Assembly (NCBI GenBank): GCA_030737835.1
Contig: JAUJYN010000012.1
Location: forward strand, 1,022,688-1,086,687
Source: Acorus gramineus
Taxonomy: Eukaryota > Streptophyta > Magnoliopsida > Acorales > Acoraceae
Reading direction: 5' to 3'
DNA length: 64,000 bases
In this document: positions 38,901 through 51,527 of the stretch, in pieces
Layout of the letters: each line of letters starts with the position of its first letter
Position numbering within the stretch: the first letter of the stretch is position 1
Translations under genes and position numbers: made by a program
The notes under the pieces: model-generated
Told to the model about the DNA's origin: nothing
Database searches by the model: none
The model's input: only the letters and a program-made list of their open reading frames with translations

Positions 38901-40430
38901 ATGATGTTAGGGTTTCTGACTCACTCTTTTTCATCGGATGGACGAGAATTCATCAATCATCAGTTGACATGTATATCTATATTTGGTTGGGATTTGATGG
39001 ATATGGTCATTGATGACTTGATTTGGTGATAAATACCAGCATTGACTAAATTTGAATTAGAGTTAATGCAATATATCTAGGAGGATCAGAGCCATATAAG
39101 AGTGGATAAATACTGACTTGGCTTACTGCAGTCGATCGGGTATGAGCCTTCGGATCGAGTTTATTCAGGCCCGAATAAAACATGTCATCGCTGTGTCGGG
39201 CTGGATCCAATGGGGCCCGTGATCCGGCTCACTTTAGGTAGCTTGAAAATTTGGCGCCCACAATAATGTAAGCCTATTAAGGTCTTTATACAAAAAAAAA
39301 GAATATATATATATATATATATTATGAATAATTCACTTATTTTATTTGAAATATAATGTGGAGAGGGATATTCATTCACTCTTGTGGTCCCAATTTTTTT
39401 CAGAATTATTTAAGTAAATATCAAGTCCAAATAAATTTTTTAATATATTTTTTTATACTTCTGTCATATTTTTTAGCATATAAAAACATCCCAATTTAGT
39501 GATTATATTTTTTCTAAGTCCTTTCATCTAACAATGTCTATATATGCAGCTTACAAAAAATGGAGAACGAGATTTAACAGTATACATAATATGTATAACA
39601 ATGTGAATGTTTAACATAAAAATGTAAATAAAAAAGAGAAAAATGTACAAGAGATGAATAACAATGTACAAGTTAACAATCTAAAACGGAGTACACACGA
39701 ATATACAAAGAATTTTTTAGAAGGTAAGAGAATAACTAACTAGAAAATATGTATTTGATTAAGCATTAAAAATAAAAATTGATACGTCTAGTCCTATGCA
39801 CAACCCTGTCTTTTTTTTTTTTTTTTTAAATACACTTTACCATTAAAGTATATAATATTTGTTATTTATAAAGGGTGAAATATACACTAACATACATTAA
39901 TATATTTTTTAAAAAAATATTTTTTTTAGTTTTCATTAATGCAATGTATCAAAGTCTAGTATTTTTTTTGTAAATGTTAGACTCAGTTATTTTTACCAAT
40001 CAAAATTTAGGCCACACATATATTTATTTTTTAAAAAATAGTAAACATCATCAAATAATGTATGTGCTTTGATAAAAAAAAATGTATATCATTCTATTTC
40101 GAGTTAAATAAATCAATTTTTAGCAAGTGTAAGAAAATATTTAACGAGATATATACATCGTCTAACAATGTATATGTTTTACTAGATTTCTAATAAGATA
40201 TATAAAATTGTATTTTGAACTATAAAAAAAAGCTTAGTAACACCACAATCTTTATTTTATTTTATTTTATTGGGCTGCAGGTGGGACCACTCAAGGATCC
40301 AAAACCCAAAGTCCAAGCTGAATCAGACAGCCCTCTCCACAGCCCGACCCAACCCATACCAGCCCGACTCTCGGCCCAGCCCAACCCTTACAAGCGAGGC
40401 CCGCCCCGGATATTCGCATCTCCTCTCTCA
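38901..40430. other. Intergenic spacer upstream of RNF10 gene
   Basis: AT-rich DNA containing a (TA)n run near 39304-39321 and a family A remnant in reverse orientation (about 39990-40240). The final 200 bp are C-rich and lead into the RNF10 promoter. Confidence 0.5.
39990..40240 (-). repeat. Family A MITE remnant, reverse orientation
   Basis: In reverse complement it shares a gttactaag-like end (gcttagtaacacc on the plus strand) and words around tatatgtttt, aatgta and tttataaaa with the family. Eroded; boundaries approximate. Confidence 0.4.
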
Positions 40431-40435
40431 GCATC

Positions 40436-40443
40436 TATAAATA
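40436..40443 (+). promoter_or_regulatory. TATA box of RNF10 gene
   Basis: TATAAATA lies 114-121 bp upstream of the chosen start codon, preceded by C-rich promoter DNA. It implies transcription starting near 40470 and a short 5' leader of about 90 nt. Confidence 0.65.
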
Positions 40444-40556
40444 CAGCCCTAAAATTCGGATTTTTTTTTTTTCTCTCTGTGAATCAAATCTGCGACCGAA
40501 AGTCGGTGACTCCGAAAACCTTCCCCTTTTTCATCGTCTCTTCTCGAGACCCTTTC

Positions 40557-43500
40557 ATGTCCATCTCGCCCTCCGACGCCCAAAGATCGGACTCGTCTTC
40601 TTCTCCAGCTCCCCTTCAAAACCCTAGAAACGTCGATCATGGCCTCCTTCCACATCGCCGCCGTGGCCCCACCCAGCCCCTCCGCTGTGTCGACGCCGGA
40701 TCAACCCGTGCCTCCGATCCGTCCATCGGAAGCTCCGGTGAGTTCGTATTATTCGATGTGTTGGTTATTTTTGAATTTCATGCGTATTTGTTGTGATGTT
40801 TTTGGGAGGAACGAAAAAAGAGGGTTTTTTTTTTATTGTGTGGTGGTAGAGGTTGGTTTGGGGGGGGGGGTGTGATTATGGAACTTTAGGGCTTGAATTT
40901 TAGTTCTAGGATTTCTAATTCTGGAATTTGAGTGGAGAGTGTTTGTGAATTCAGTGTCGCGGAAGGCTTGGTCTTCGGGGATATTGAATAACCAGACCGA
41001 GCAAAGTTGGATTATCAGTGAAACCTGTCTATTGTTGATCTTGTCTGGTGAGAGAGGTTTTGGTTGGGGTGGGGGTTGTAATCACAATTTAGGGCTTGAT
41101 TTTAGTTGTAGGATTCCTGATTCTGGAATTTGAGTAGAGGGTCTTTGTGAATTTCATGTTGTGGAAGGGTTGGGGTTGGTGGGGAGTATCAAATAACTAG
41201 AACGAGCAAAATTGGGTACTCTATGAACCTATCTGCTGGTGAGACTGAAAGTGCCTATCTGGTTAGGGAAAATCTCCTAGGACCAGAAACGGTGGTTACA
41301 TTATCCTAACCTATAAGGCAACGCGCTTGGACATGAAAATCTCCAAGATCTTGTGCCACATTGACTGGACAGATGTTTATTGTAATTTTTGAGAAGTGGG
41401 TTTTGTGCTTTTCTGTTTTTTTATGACTTATGGGGGATTAATAGATAGATTTTGGATTATGAAATATGGGACCTACTTCATTCAGTTAGCTTCTGGTTCT
41501 GGATGTGGTAGGAACTGAGATTGCATATCTGAGTGCTATTGTCATATGAATTAAAGAAAATGATTGTTTGAAAGTGCATAAATAATTTCCATATAGGTCT
41601 TAGCAGCTGACAGTGTTCATCTGATAAATATTATTGATAGTGACACATTGTTTAGTGTCTATTGAAGCAGCAAAGGTCATGGAAAGTCATGTCATTATGG
41701 ACAATGGATTTCGAATGGCTGACATTTCATGATAAATGGCTTAGAGATTTTGCTCCTGACAATATGGTTGTGTGGTATTCAAAATGTTAAATTGAAGGAA
41801 AATAATGTTTTTGCAAACTGAGCTTTGGTTATTTGATTAGCACCTCCCATCTCTGAAAAGGATATTAGGGGATCAAATCCCACCATGCCAACTGTGCACA
41901 GCGGGGCACCAATTTTATTTATTTATTTTTTTAATAAAAGAGAGTAAAATAACGTTTTCAGAGGTTGAAACCATCCTTTGTCGTGCGAAAAAGATAAAAA
42001 ATCTTTGGTGATTCGGTTTAGGACAGAAGAGAAGTTCCAAGTACCTACCGCATCACATAATAAAGGATTGGCTGTGGAATCATAATTGAAATGAAATTTA
42101 ACGAATGGAATTATGAAGAGATGTGGCCATAACCATTAAATTATAATGGGAATTCAAGACAAGATGCAAGGGAAAACGAGGTTCCTCAAATTTTATGGGA
42201 TTTTTTTTTTCTTATTTCAGATTTGTAACTTTTTTATATATTGTAGTAAATGTTGGCTAAGTTTTCCGTATTGTCAAGAATTTCTTCATTTTATAATAAT
42301 CTACAACCTTTCTGTTTTTCTTGTCTGTGCATGTAATGGGTTTTTCCTGGTTCTGTTTTTAACTTTGTCTGCTTCTTTTTTTCATTATTGTTTATGAAGG
42401 AGAATAATATTCTTGGGTCAAATATTTTGCAGGTTCAACTTCTTTGGTCAGCGAACACCCTTCTGAATCATCAAACGTAAGTTGCTTATTAGCTAGGATT
42501 TGTTCAGTCTCATACCCTACTTATAAAAGATGATCTAGAAGAACTGAATGATTCTTCTTGTTTTCTTGTGTTGATACCTTTCTAGCTCAAACTGTTGAAT
42601 GTAGGATATGCAGCTCTACTGTTGTCTCATATTGGAGAGAAGTTTCACTTTAATTTTGATTTGCTGATATCCCATAGGATTATATTTGTTACTCCATGCT
42701 TGAACCGCATAATTTGACTCAGTTGATAATTTGATGTTCATTCTATTGTATTTATTTTGCCCACCCATTTGACAAATAGTGCACTGCTTCAGGTGATTGA
42801 TTCAAGAGGACCAGATGCCAAGAAAGGCTTGTGTGATCAAGATAGTGGCTCCTCTTTAAGGTGCCAGCCAAATGGACGAGGAGGTATGTCTCGCCTTTTA
42901 AAATCTGATCAATTCAGATCCCCTCAATTCAATAGAAAAACGTCCGGATCTGTCAGTTCCCCACATTCTGAGTCAGGTCATTCAGTGATGGCACCAGAAA
43001 GTCCTTTTGGCAGTTCCAATCAGTCAGCTGGGAGGAGAAACCAGGCGGTGAATGGTAATCATCTGTTAAACTTTTTTTATGATCCCATCTCCCGTCCTCA
43101 ACCAAGGCCAATTCCTCGAAAAAGGCAGCAGGATATAAGACCTTACGACAAGGATTTGTTTCTTCAAGCAAACTACAAGTTTGTTGTGTTGAACACGGGG
43201 TGCTCCACAATTGAGTCAATGGACCCGGACAAAATGTTGCAGATGGAAGAGGTAATCTGCGTAAGATATTTGACTCCGTTACCTATACAGTGCCCAATTT
43301 GCCTGGAAAGTCCCCTTTGTCCTCAAATAACATCATGTGGTCATATTTATTGCTTCCCCTGTATTTTGCAATTCCTGATGATGGGACAGGAGGATTGCAA
43401 AGGTGATTGCTGGAAAAGATGTCCTCTATGTTTTATGATGATATCTTGTAAAGATTTGTATACTATGTATATCGACTATGTCAAGCAGTACCATGTTGGT

Positions 43501-46500
43501 GATCATCCTGAATTTACACTTCTAACTCGGTCAAAGGATTCATCAGTTCCCATCTTAAAAAGGCAGCAAAAGGTAGCTTTGCCTTCTAGCACTGAGGACT
43601 TCTGTGGCTCCTTTGCAAAGTTTACTCTAACATCGGACGTGGAGATGTCAGTGCGAGAAGCCAAAAGGGATCTTAATGATTGGTTAGCAAAGGCAGATTC
43701 GGGGCTGGTTGATGACTTAGAGAAGCTCCCATATGTCTGTGCTGCTCTGGAACAACTGGATCTGAGGATGAAGAGATGGCAAGATCATGAGGTCATGACT
43801 GGCAGCCCGCCTGTGATAAACCGTGCTTCTCTTTCTTCTAAGCCCAGGGTTCTTAAGAATTCTTCTCCGAAGACACAAGATCATGCATTGTCTTCAATTG
43901 GCGTTGCTTTTGAAGCTGGCTCTGAGGAACATCAACTACCATTCGGAACACATCATGTGGTTCAAAGAAATGACTCAGAAAATTCTGGCTGGTTATCTCC
44001 TGAAAAGTTAGAAACCGACAGTTTAGGCCTTTCTGATGATGTACGACAATTATTTGAAAATCCCAAGAAAACTACCTTCAATGAGGGCAAGGGACCGGGA
44101 AAGCCTTTACATGGCTCCAAGGATATCCAGGAGAGAGATTCTTACACTTTCTACCAGGTATTCGAAGAATCATTTTTTGCATCTCCACATTTTTTTTTTT
44201 TGTTTTCAATGTACTTTTTTTTAAGTTGTATGTATTAGCCTTTTTAAAGGAGGATTACATGGAAGTTGAATACTAATACATCATCAGGTACTTGAGAATA
44301 TATCTGAATTTAGAAGTCTCTGTCAAACAGATAAAGGTAGCCTGATGTTGATAGAAGAAGGCATACCACAAACTTTTACTCGTCAATGTGAACTCATTTA
44401 TAAATGGTGTTCTTAATTGAATTATGGGACCAAGACAGAAAATTTGAACCTTGTTTGGTAGTTACTCCAAGTACATAGAAGGCAATGGTTTTTATCATGG
44501 TGTTATTTCAATCTTCAAGCTGGCTGCATTTCTGCTTACATTGTATCTTCTCATCACCATTCCATCATTCAAGAATGATTTGTCTGAAGACCGTCACTGT
44601 ACAATAGTTTCATTTCGTGCTTAGATTTTCTGTCTTTTTACTATATTATTTATTCTCTTTTTTTATTACTTCTCAATTCGGAATAATCTATTTTTTGCCT
44701 AATTGCCGTGAAATTTGTATAGGCAATTGACGGTCAGCACCTCATCCTTCATCCACTTAATATGAAATGTCTTCTTCATTACTATGGGAGCTATGATTCA
44801 CTCCCCCCCAGGTTTGTGTACGGAAAACAGATTGTCTTTTAGGTTCATTTTTTAGATATTGAGTGCTCCAATAGGAATGGCATAAGATTGAGGCTGCATT
44901 CCTCAATTTCCATTGACACTTAATGATTGGCTGCAGTAATATAATTGCTTGCATATTGCATTCATGTTTCATGTTTGGGAGAAATAGTATAATCATTGCA
45001 TGCACTATATGCGCCTTGCCAGCATAAAAATGAATTTTTACCTACAGGGTTGGTGGAAAAATATTACAGTTGGAGACAGTGACCCAGTCAGGATCAATGA
45101 GAAAACGCTATCGTTTCTTGAGTCACTTTTCATTAACAACGACCTTCCAGGTATCATTTTGTGAGCCTGCATTGCTAACCCCTTCCAGAAAGAAAATTGT
45201 CTATTCATAACATGTTTTTGTATAATAATCTTTTATCCCCGATGGTTTTTTTATATAAAAAATCTAATCCAATATATGTAATTGATTGTTTTCTGATTAT
45301 TATCTTCAAATGATACAGCTTTGTGAAATCGATTTGAGTGAAATTCTGCCTCCTGATGCATTATCACCTTTTATAGAAGAAATCAGAAGGCGAGAAAATC
45401 AGCGAAAACAAGTGGCTGAAAAGGTATTGATATCGATTGGTGTTTTTTTTTTTTTGGTTGCTTCCCTTATCTGTTGTTCTCTTTTCCTTTGGAACTCTAG
45501 ATGGTCAATTGCTTGCATTACCTGCATTTCCATTTGGTGTCTCTTTAAAGTCCCTAATCTAGATTGCATTTTCAAGTTTCAATTAGATGAATGGATTGTC
45601 CTTTCAAGAAATTGTTAACTATTTTCGTGAGAAATAGATTAACCCATTGCTTCTTTTACTCTCAGGAACTTGAGGAGAAAGCCAAGGCTGATGCCGCTGC
45701 TATGCAAGAGACTCTCACACAATTAGATTTTAGACATTCCTTAAATAATGATGCAGCTTTTTCGATAGAAGATTTTGAAGGTAAGATATTCCATTGCCTT
45801 ATGAACTGAATGTTCCTTTTGATTGCCATTCATAAATTCTGGGTATTTGTAGTTCTATCTTCACTCGAGCTCTTGGTTTTGCAAACAAAGAGGTCTTGGG
45901 AGGGACTAAATTTCCAATTTCTACATGCTAGTATGCTAACCTGTGAGTGGCGTGATGACTCTTGAAAAATATGAACCCTTCATTCATTTGTTATACCATT
46001 TTTTTAATAATCATTAGAAAACATGTAAAGGGTTTGTGCGATGGAAAAAGGTATTTCAGGATTAATATGTTGCAAAATGATGATACAAAAAAAGAGCATA
46101 CCGAATAATGGTTTGGATGAATTCTAATATCTTGTAACGTGTACAACATCACCCTTTCATGGATTGGACATGTTCAACATTGCCATCAACTGTGCCTGCA
46201 GGGAAGATGAGCAAAACAAGGTTTATTGAATTTGAAAGTGAATGGATTTTATTTATAGTTGGTAGGTGGGATGATGATCTTATCACAGGAGCGTCATCTG
46301 ATAGAACTTTTTGCCACATTAGGACTCATAAGCTGATGATACCCTTTCCCGCCATTTTGGAACTGGATAAATAATAAAGTTTGATAAGCCCCAATAGCCC
46401 AAAAAAATTGTGTTCTGTCATAATAAAACCTAATAGTTATGCCTAGAGATACTAGCATAAGTTTTGAGGAGGGCTGAAATAGGCATCTATGTCAATGGAT

Positions 46501-48726
46501 TAAATTACTCTTTCATGTCATTTTAAAACGATTATCTCACCTAACACCACTCTTACACTAATTGGGGAGTGTGATTGCCTTCTCCATAAGGGTGAGGTTT
46601 TCAGCCACCTTTGGATATAATCATAGTTTCATGCGTGTGCGCCCAAGTTCAAACTGAATTCGAATGGTCTCTTACCATTCAAATTTAGTTCGAATTGACT
46701 TCGAATGGTAAAACCTACCTCTGGGTTTGGATTGTCGTTTGAACGGCAACATACCGTTCGAAAGCCGTTCGGATGCAATTCGAATATCCAGAGAACGTTC
46801 GAAGTTCAATTCAAACGAGGGTTCGAACGGTTGACGGTTGCCTTACCCTATGTGCGATGCTCGGCCGGGTGCACACCCCTCCCCCCCATATGTGGCGCAT
46901 GTGCGCCCAAGTTTGAACTGAATTCGAATGGTCTCTTACTGTTCAAATTCAGTTCGAACTGACTTCGAACAAGAGGGCATTCGAAGTTCAGTTTGAATTG
47001 ACTTCGAACGATAAAACCTATCTCTAGGTTCGGATTGCCGTTCGAATTTTACCGTACCTCTGGGTTCGGATTGTCGTTCGAACGGTAATTTGAATGGCAA
47101 CATACCGTTTGAAAGCCGTTCGAACGCTATTCAAAGGTTCTCTGGATGTTCGAAGTTTAGTTAGAACGGGGGTTCGAACAGCTACCTTACCCTATGTGCG
47201 ACCGCATATTCGGTACATGCGGCCACATATGCCATGTGCGGACCCCACTGCACATGCGGTCTGCACATGATTTTGAACTATGTTCCGATGTGAATAACTA
47301 AAAAAAAGCAATCAAACAAAAAAAAAATGTTATTATGCATAGATTGCTATGTCCTGTGTAGCTCTCTATGGCATAAAACACACTGTATGTCCCCAATTGG
47401 AGGCTTGGGAAATAGGGGTGGTTCAAATTTTTTCTTTCAAATGGAACCTCTTTTATACATTTTCTTTCGTTAATATTATGAAGTATTCTTGCTGAACCAT
47501 CTTAATATCTACATTGCTTGTCAACAGCTTTGGGTAGTGGTACAGCACCATCCACAAGTCCCCCGGTGGTTGGAGAAAGGAAACTGTTCTCTGATGTGAC
47601 GAGACTAGGTTTCGCATCTGCACATGATTCTCCTGCTCTAAAAGTTGAGACATCAGCAGGTTCGCCAAGCAAAGTAGAAGAGAGAGGCGAAACTTCTGTT
47701 ATCACAGGTAGGCCAATTGGTTCTGCATTTATGTTCAAGATTCATTTACATTCTGCATTTATGTTCAAGATTCATTTACAATGCTAAATGTAATTTGATA
47801 AGTTTATCATCAGTTATTTATCTAACCCCTTAAGAATGACTTTCAAACTGGAAATCTAGGTTCAAGAGAGTGAGAATCCTCCTCTTGGCCCATCTCCCAA
47901 TAAATTTCAGTGACCTCATATATTCTACTCAATCATTCAACCACAGTGAGCTTATATTTGTTCAGATCCTCTTGTGCTAGAATTTCACTATAGACCTCTC
48001 CAATTCACAAATGCTCCTTCCCCATGCCAATTCTCTGTTTGCACAATTTCATGATTTATAGGAACAAATAGATAGGGGATCGGTGTTTTCCCCATGCATT
48101 ACACATTTCACCTGTTCTTACTCTTTTTTGCAACACATTTTAATGCCTGCGTGCCTCACTAACCTTATGTGTAATTGAACTCCAATTTTTTTGTAGGTAT
48201 ACATTTACATTTTATTAGATGATTCATTTGAGTGTATACTTCATTTCTTTTAATGAAAGCATATACCTTAAATAATTCAAAACACGTGTTGCAATCTGGA
48301 CTGAAAAATTGTTCCTAACATTTTCTTTTCTTATATCCTGAGGCCTGAAAAAACAAACCTGAAAAAACAAATCATTGTCACTGACGGATGCTTAGTAGAG
48401 TAATATCCTAAGAATGTAGTTTCGGAGTAGTCTATTCTTTATGAACCATTCCTTGGCTCTGTTTCTCTTCTTCATTTCTCCGTATTCTTTTGGTTCATGC
48501 AGTCTATGAATTCAATAAAATCAGTGGACACCACCTTTGACTCATCAATAAATAACTTTGCATTGCAGGCCATCGAAACATGCCAACATTGTCATTCGCT
48601 AACATTGTATCCACCGCGACCAAAGCCTCGGATGACCCGGAGGTCCCACGCGTAGAGGGATTCAGGAAGAAAGGAAAGAAGTCAAGCAGGATCCTCCTCT
48701 CTACTACCGGAGGCCGGCGATACTGA
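40557..48726 (+). CDS. RNF10: RING finger protein 10-like (RNF10) RING-HC protein
   Basis: Nine exons in continuous phase: 40557-40737, 42433-42476, 42793-44157, 44723-44811, 45048-45150, 45319-45423, 45666-45780, 47528-47707 and 48569-48726, about 779 residues. The C3HC4 RING lies at about residues 242-288 (CPICLESP, then CGHIYCFPCI and CPLC), preceded by the RNF10 signature YDKDLFLQANYKFVV. A conserved C-terminal region follows: AIDGQHLILHPLNMKCLL, then the helical ENQRKQVAEKELEEKAK segment, ending in SFANIVSTA and GKKSSRILLSTTGGRRY. In animals RNF10 is an E3 ligase that ubiquitinates 40S proteins (eS/uS) of stalled ribosomes; the plant role is inferred. The start MSISPSDAQ sits in a good context with a TATA box upstream. 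Introns 7 and 8 carry transposon sequence. Confidence 0.88.
46347..47404 (+). mobile_element. Tourist-like MITE in RNF10 intron 7, interrupted by a repeat
   Basis: The left part (ataataaagtttgataagcc, aacctaatagttatgcctag, ctatgtcaatggattaaa, ttcatgtcattttaaaac) and right part (gcatagattgctatgtcc, tgtatgtccccaattgg) align with the two halves of the intact MITE at 35352-35888. About 700 bp (about 46570-47280) of unrelated TTCGAA-rich DNA sits between them, so the MITE was hit by a later insertion. Terminal sequences are degraded. Confidence 0.6.
46635..47235 (+). repeat. TTCGAA-rich tandem repeat, two units
   Basis: Two related units, about 46635-46895 and 46905-47235, begin with tgcgcccaagtt(c/t)(a/g)aactg and continue through gaattcgaatggtctctta, an acataccgtt(c/t)gaaagccgtt block, a ggttcgaac block and an end at ccttaccctatgtgcga. 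Seventeen exact TTCGAA hexamers occur, plus many TTTGAA and TTCAAA forms. Many lie inside longer palindromes such as ccgttcgaacgg. It is non-coding; the 85-residue open frame within it looks fortuitous. Confidence 0.75.
48190..48330 (+). repeat. Family A MITE remnant in RNF10 intron 8
   Basis: It contains gagtgtatacttcatttctttt, gaaagcatatacctta, aattcaaaacacgtgt and gactgaaaaattg in family order. The left part is missing. Confidence 0.5.
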
Positions 48727-49634
48727 AGTTAGCAATCACTCACATTTGTGGCCTTTGTTACAATATGTATATTTTTGATGGTGTGGTTCTATTTCTGCAA
48801 GATCTGTGTAAAGAGGTTCTTAATTTTTTTTCACTTTAGCTATCAATGATGTGTTTTGTTTCCATGTTCTTTTTTGGTTTTCATGGGAATATGGAATACA
48901 TATAGTCTCATGTTTATGTGGCTCTCCATGAGAGTGGTTTTCATAAGTGTGATTTCTGCAGTTTTATAAATGTCTTTCAGTCTTCACTGAATCATGCTTC
49001 CTCTATTATTGAGGAGTAGATTCATCCAAATGTTTAAGTACTTTACTTTCATGTTTCTTTGACAAAGAGGCCTGGATGCAATTCAATTTCCAAGAAATTT
49101 GTATATTATATGATCAATGAAGCCAGCATTTCAACCATATTTCAATGGATGGTGGTGGTCCAACCATACAAGTCCCAGTGTGGATAGTGATATAAATAAT
49201 TCAGGGATAGATAACTGTTATAGTATATATAAGGAATAAGTGTTAGGTTTTTAGTTTTTTTATTAAAAAATGTAATAATTAAGTTTTTGTTATTTAGTTA
49301 AACATAATCAAGTTGTGGATAAAATATAAATAAAAATATTATAAAAGGTGATGGTAGGTGATTTAACTTATAAACCCAGACATGATAAATAACACAATTT
49401 CATAGAAAATTTGGAACACTAATATCAGTATATTCTTACTTACTTTGATATAAATATACATATATAATTTAAAATAATATGAAATTGGTGGGTCGGAGTA
49501 ACATTTGACATTTCACAAGATCATCCATAATGAATTTCATCCTCTAAATGGAGTCCCATTTGATATGCTCTAACGCTAGGGGTCTATGGTTTCTAGAATT
49601 GGGATATACTTCATGTTGTGCCTCTCACAAAAAC

Positions 49635-49657
49635 GAAGAAGAAGAAGAAGAAGAAGA
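49635..49657 (+). repeat. (GAA)n microsatellite
   Basis: About seven GAA units. Confidence 0.85.
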
Positions 49658-49719
49658 GAAGGATTTCATGAAGCCTTGTACTAGGAAACATTTGAAATAT
49701 TTTTCTAATATATACAAAA

Positions 49720-49820
49720 CATTCTCATGTGGTCATTTAAGCTTATAAAATACATTCTCATGTGGTCATTTAAGCTTAAAAAAACATTCTCATGTGGTCA
49801 TTTAAGCTTATAAAATACAT
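49720..49820 (+). repeat. Three tandem copies of a ~34-bp unit
   Basis: The unit cattctcatgtggtcattta + agcttataaaata occurs at about 49720, 49754 and 49787. The middle copy has agcttaaaaaaa. Confidence 0.85.
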
Positions 49821-49971
49821 TGGCCACACTTCAAGCAGGTGCTTTTCAATGGCTTGCGACTTCCTGCACATGAAACATATAGCATGTTCAAGATCAGAAG
49901 TTATGAATGATCAGGGAAGCATGTTTTGGTTTTTATTTCATGAGATTTTAATGTTTGCCATGAAAGAAAGA

Positions 49972-49987
49972 AAGAAAGAAAGAAAGA
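49972..49987 (+). repeat. (GAAA)n microsatellite
   Basis: Four to five GAAA units within an AT-rich region. Confidence 0.8.
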
Positions 49988-51185
49988 GATGTTATGGTTG
50001 CAGATATGATGATTCCATGGAAAGAAAAATGATTTTATATCAGACATGTATATGTAGATGCTGACTCCAAAAGTCCAAACTGTAGAAAAAGTTCAACAAG
50101 AGAACATTTCAGTAGAGATCAACACAAAAGCTAGTTTTTACTGATGCAGATTGATGGAAACAACAAAAGTTTTTCAGGAGTTCAATATTAATGTGTGCAC
50201 AATATAGGTGTGCTAACAAATAAATGCAATGACTTCAATTCAACAATTATGTTTATCTTTTTCGTGGGACCAGGACAAACAGGCGGAGGTAATTTTCTCA
50301 GCTTGACCGTAAGATCAGCCACAGGGATTCCTCCGATATAAAAAAAAAACAATTACATTTATCTCCAGCTAAAATGTGGTCCTCCTAGCACCACTGTACC
50401 ATGAAGACAAATGATGAGTTTGTATTCTCATTCTACTAGAATATCTAAGAAAATTACGTTTGAAATCCTTCTTTCATATTATTATTTCTAGCACATTCTA
50501 TACAAAATTTATCCTTTCACGAAATCTATCAGATTTGGATTACTGTGAATAAATTCTCCTTCTACATCAGAGTTATTAAACTAACTCAAATACTTAAATT
50601 GATCGTTCCATTGAAATTTCCAATTTATCATTATTGCTATATTGTATGACCTATCCCATATTAATTAAACACACTATTAAGTCTGAACATTTTATTATTT
50701 TCCAAGCTATGATCCACCACTGCCTATAATCTTTACATAAATTAAAAGAACAGTCATGCAAGTGAAAACATCATTTTTTTCACTTAACTTTTAAATGTAA
50801 AGAACAATTGTTTTTTAAAGAAATGTAAAAATAGCTATCACGATATCGTTACTGATTTTGAAATACAATTATGAAAGATGTGAAAAGATATAAAGGAAGG
50901 AAAGAAAAATTTAGAAAGAAAATCATGTTGTCCAACTCCTGGTTAAAAGCGATATTTAATTGGGGTAAAGAACCACCATTGAAAAAGAAATCTCAAAAAA
51001 AAATTGAAAATCATATAATAGAACATAAATCCTCGTATTCCACAATCAGAATCAGTGCCATAATATAGAAAAACAGGGGAATCAAACACGGTGAAGCACT
51101 CCGTTCACAGAAAAATGATTGCATGCGTGAGTCAATGAATTGAACCAAAAGGTACACACTAAACAAAACTCGAGTGAAACATAAC

Positions 51186-51527
51186 CAAGGCTCTTAAGGA
51201 TAAAAATACGATTGGATACACTGATATCCAAATCATATATAGATGACTAGATCATTTGGATATGGATATTAATTTATGAATTCTAATATATTCAACCCCG
51301 AATTTTTCAAATAATTAATAGCATCTACATATGGACACCAATTTCGATGATCAAGTGCGAATTAAAATCAAATTTCAATACTTATCTTCTTTTTCAAATA
51401 TAGTATACAGAAAACCGATAGCTATTTAAATTTTCATAATTATATCATCGATAGGCTAATAACCGCACTATAAAATATTCGAATATCAGATAACTCAAAG
51501 CTATCTTTTAGATAATTAACAGGCTTA
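51186..51527 (+). mobile_element. Old hAT-like MITE abutting the DUF3444 gene
   Basis: Interior words match the intact copy at 55026-55494 in order: tggatatggatattaattt, ttttcaaataatta, acaccaatttcgatgatcaagtg, aaatcaaatttcaat, atattcgaatatcagata. The right end is gataattaacaggctta against the intact gataattgacaggctta. The left end (caaggctcttaag) is only partly conserved, and the flanking 8-mers (aacataac, caaacaac) match at 5 of 8. The element's terminal TTA coincides with the stop codon of the gene read on the other strand. Confidence 0.6.

Larger units (their letters stand above)
48727..51185. other. Intergenic DNA with simple repeats
   Basis: RNF10 3' UTR, then AT-rich DNA without a recognisable gene. 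It contains a GAA run (49635-49657), a three-copy 34-bp tandem repeat (49720-49820) and a GAAA run (49972-49987). Confidence 0.5.

Noticed and set aside
46705-46962. 85-residue frame in RNF10 intron 7
   Set aside because: Lies in the TTCGAA repeat, whose 6-bp word avoids stops in some frames; intron, no homology.
49720-49820. Possible CRISPR-like array
   Set aside because: Only three directly abutting units without spacers, in a plant nuclear genome; a simple tandem repeat.
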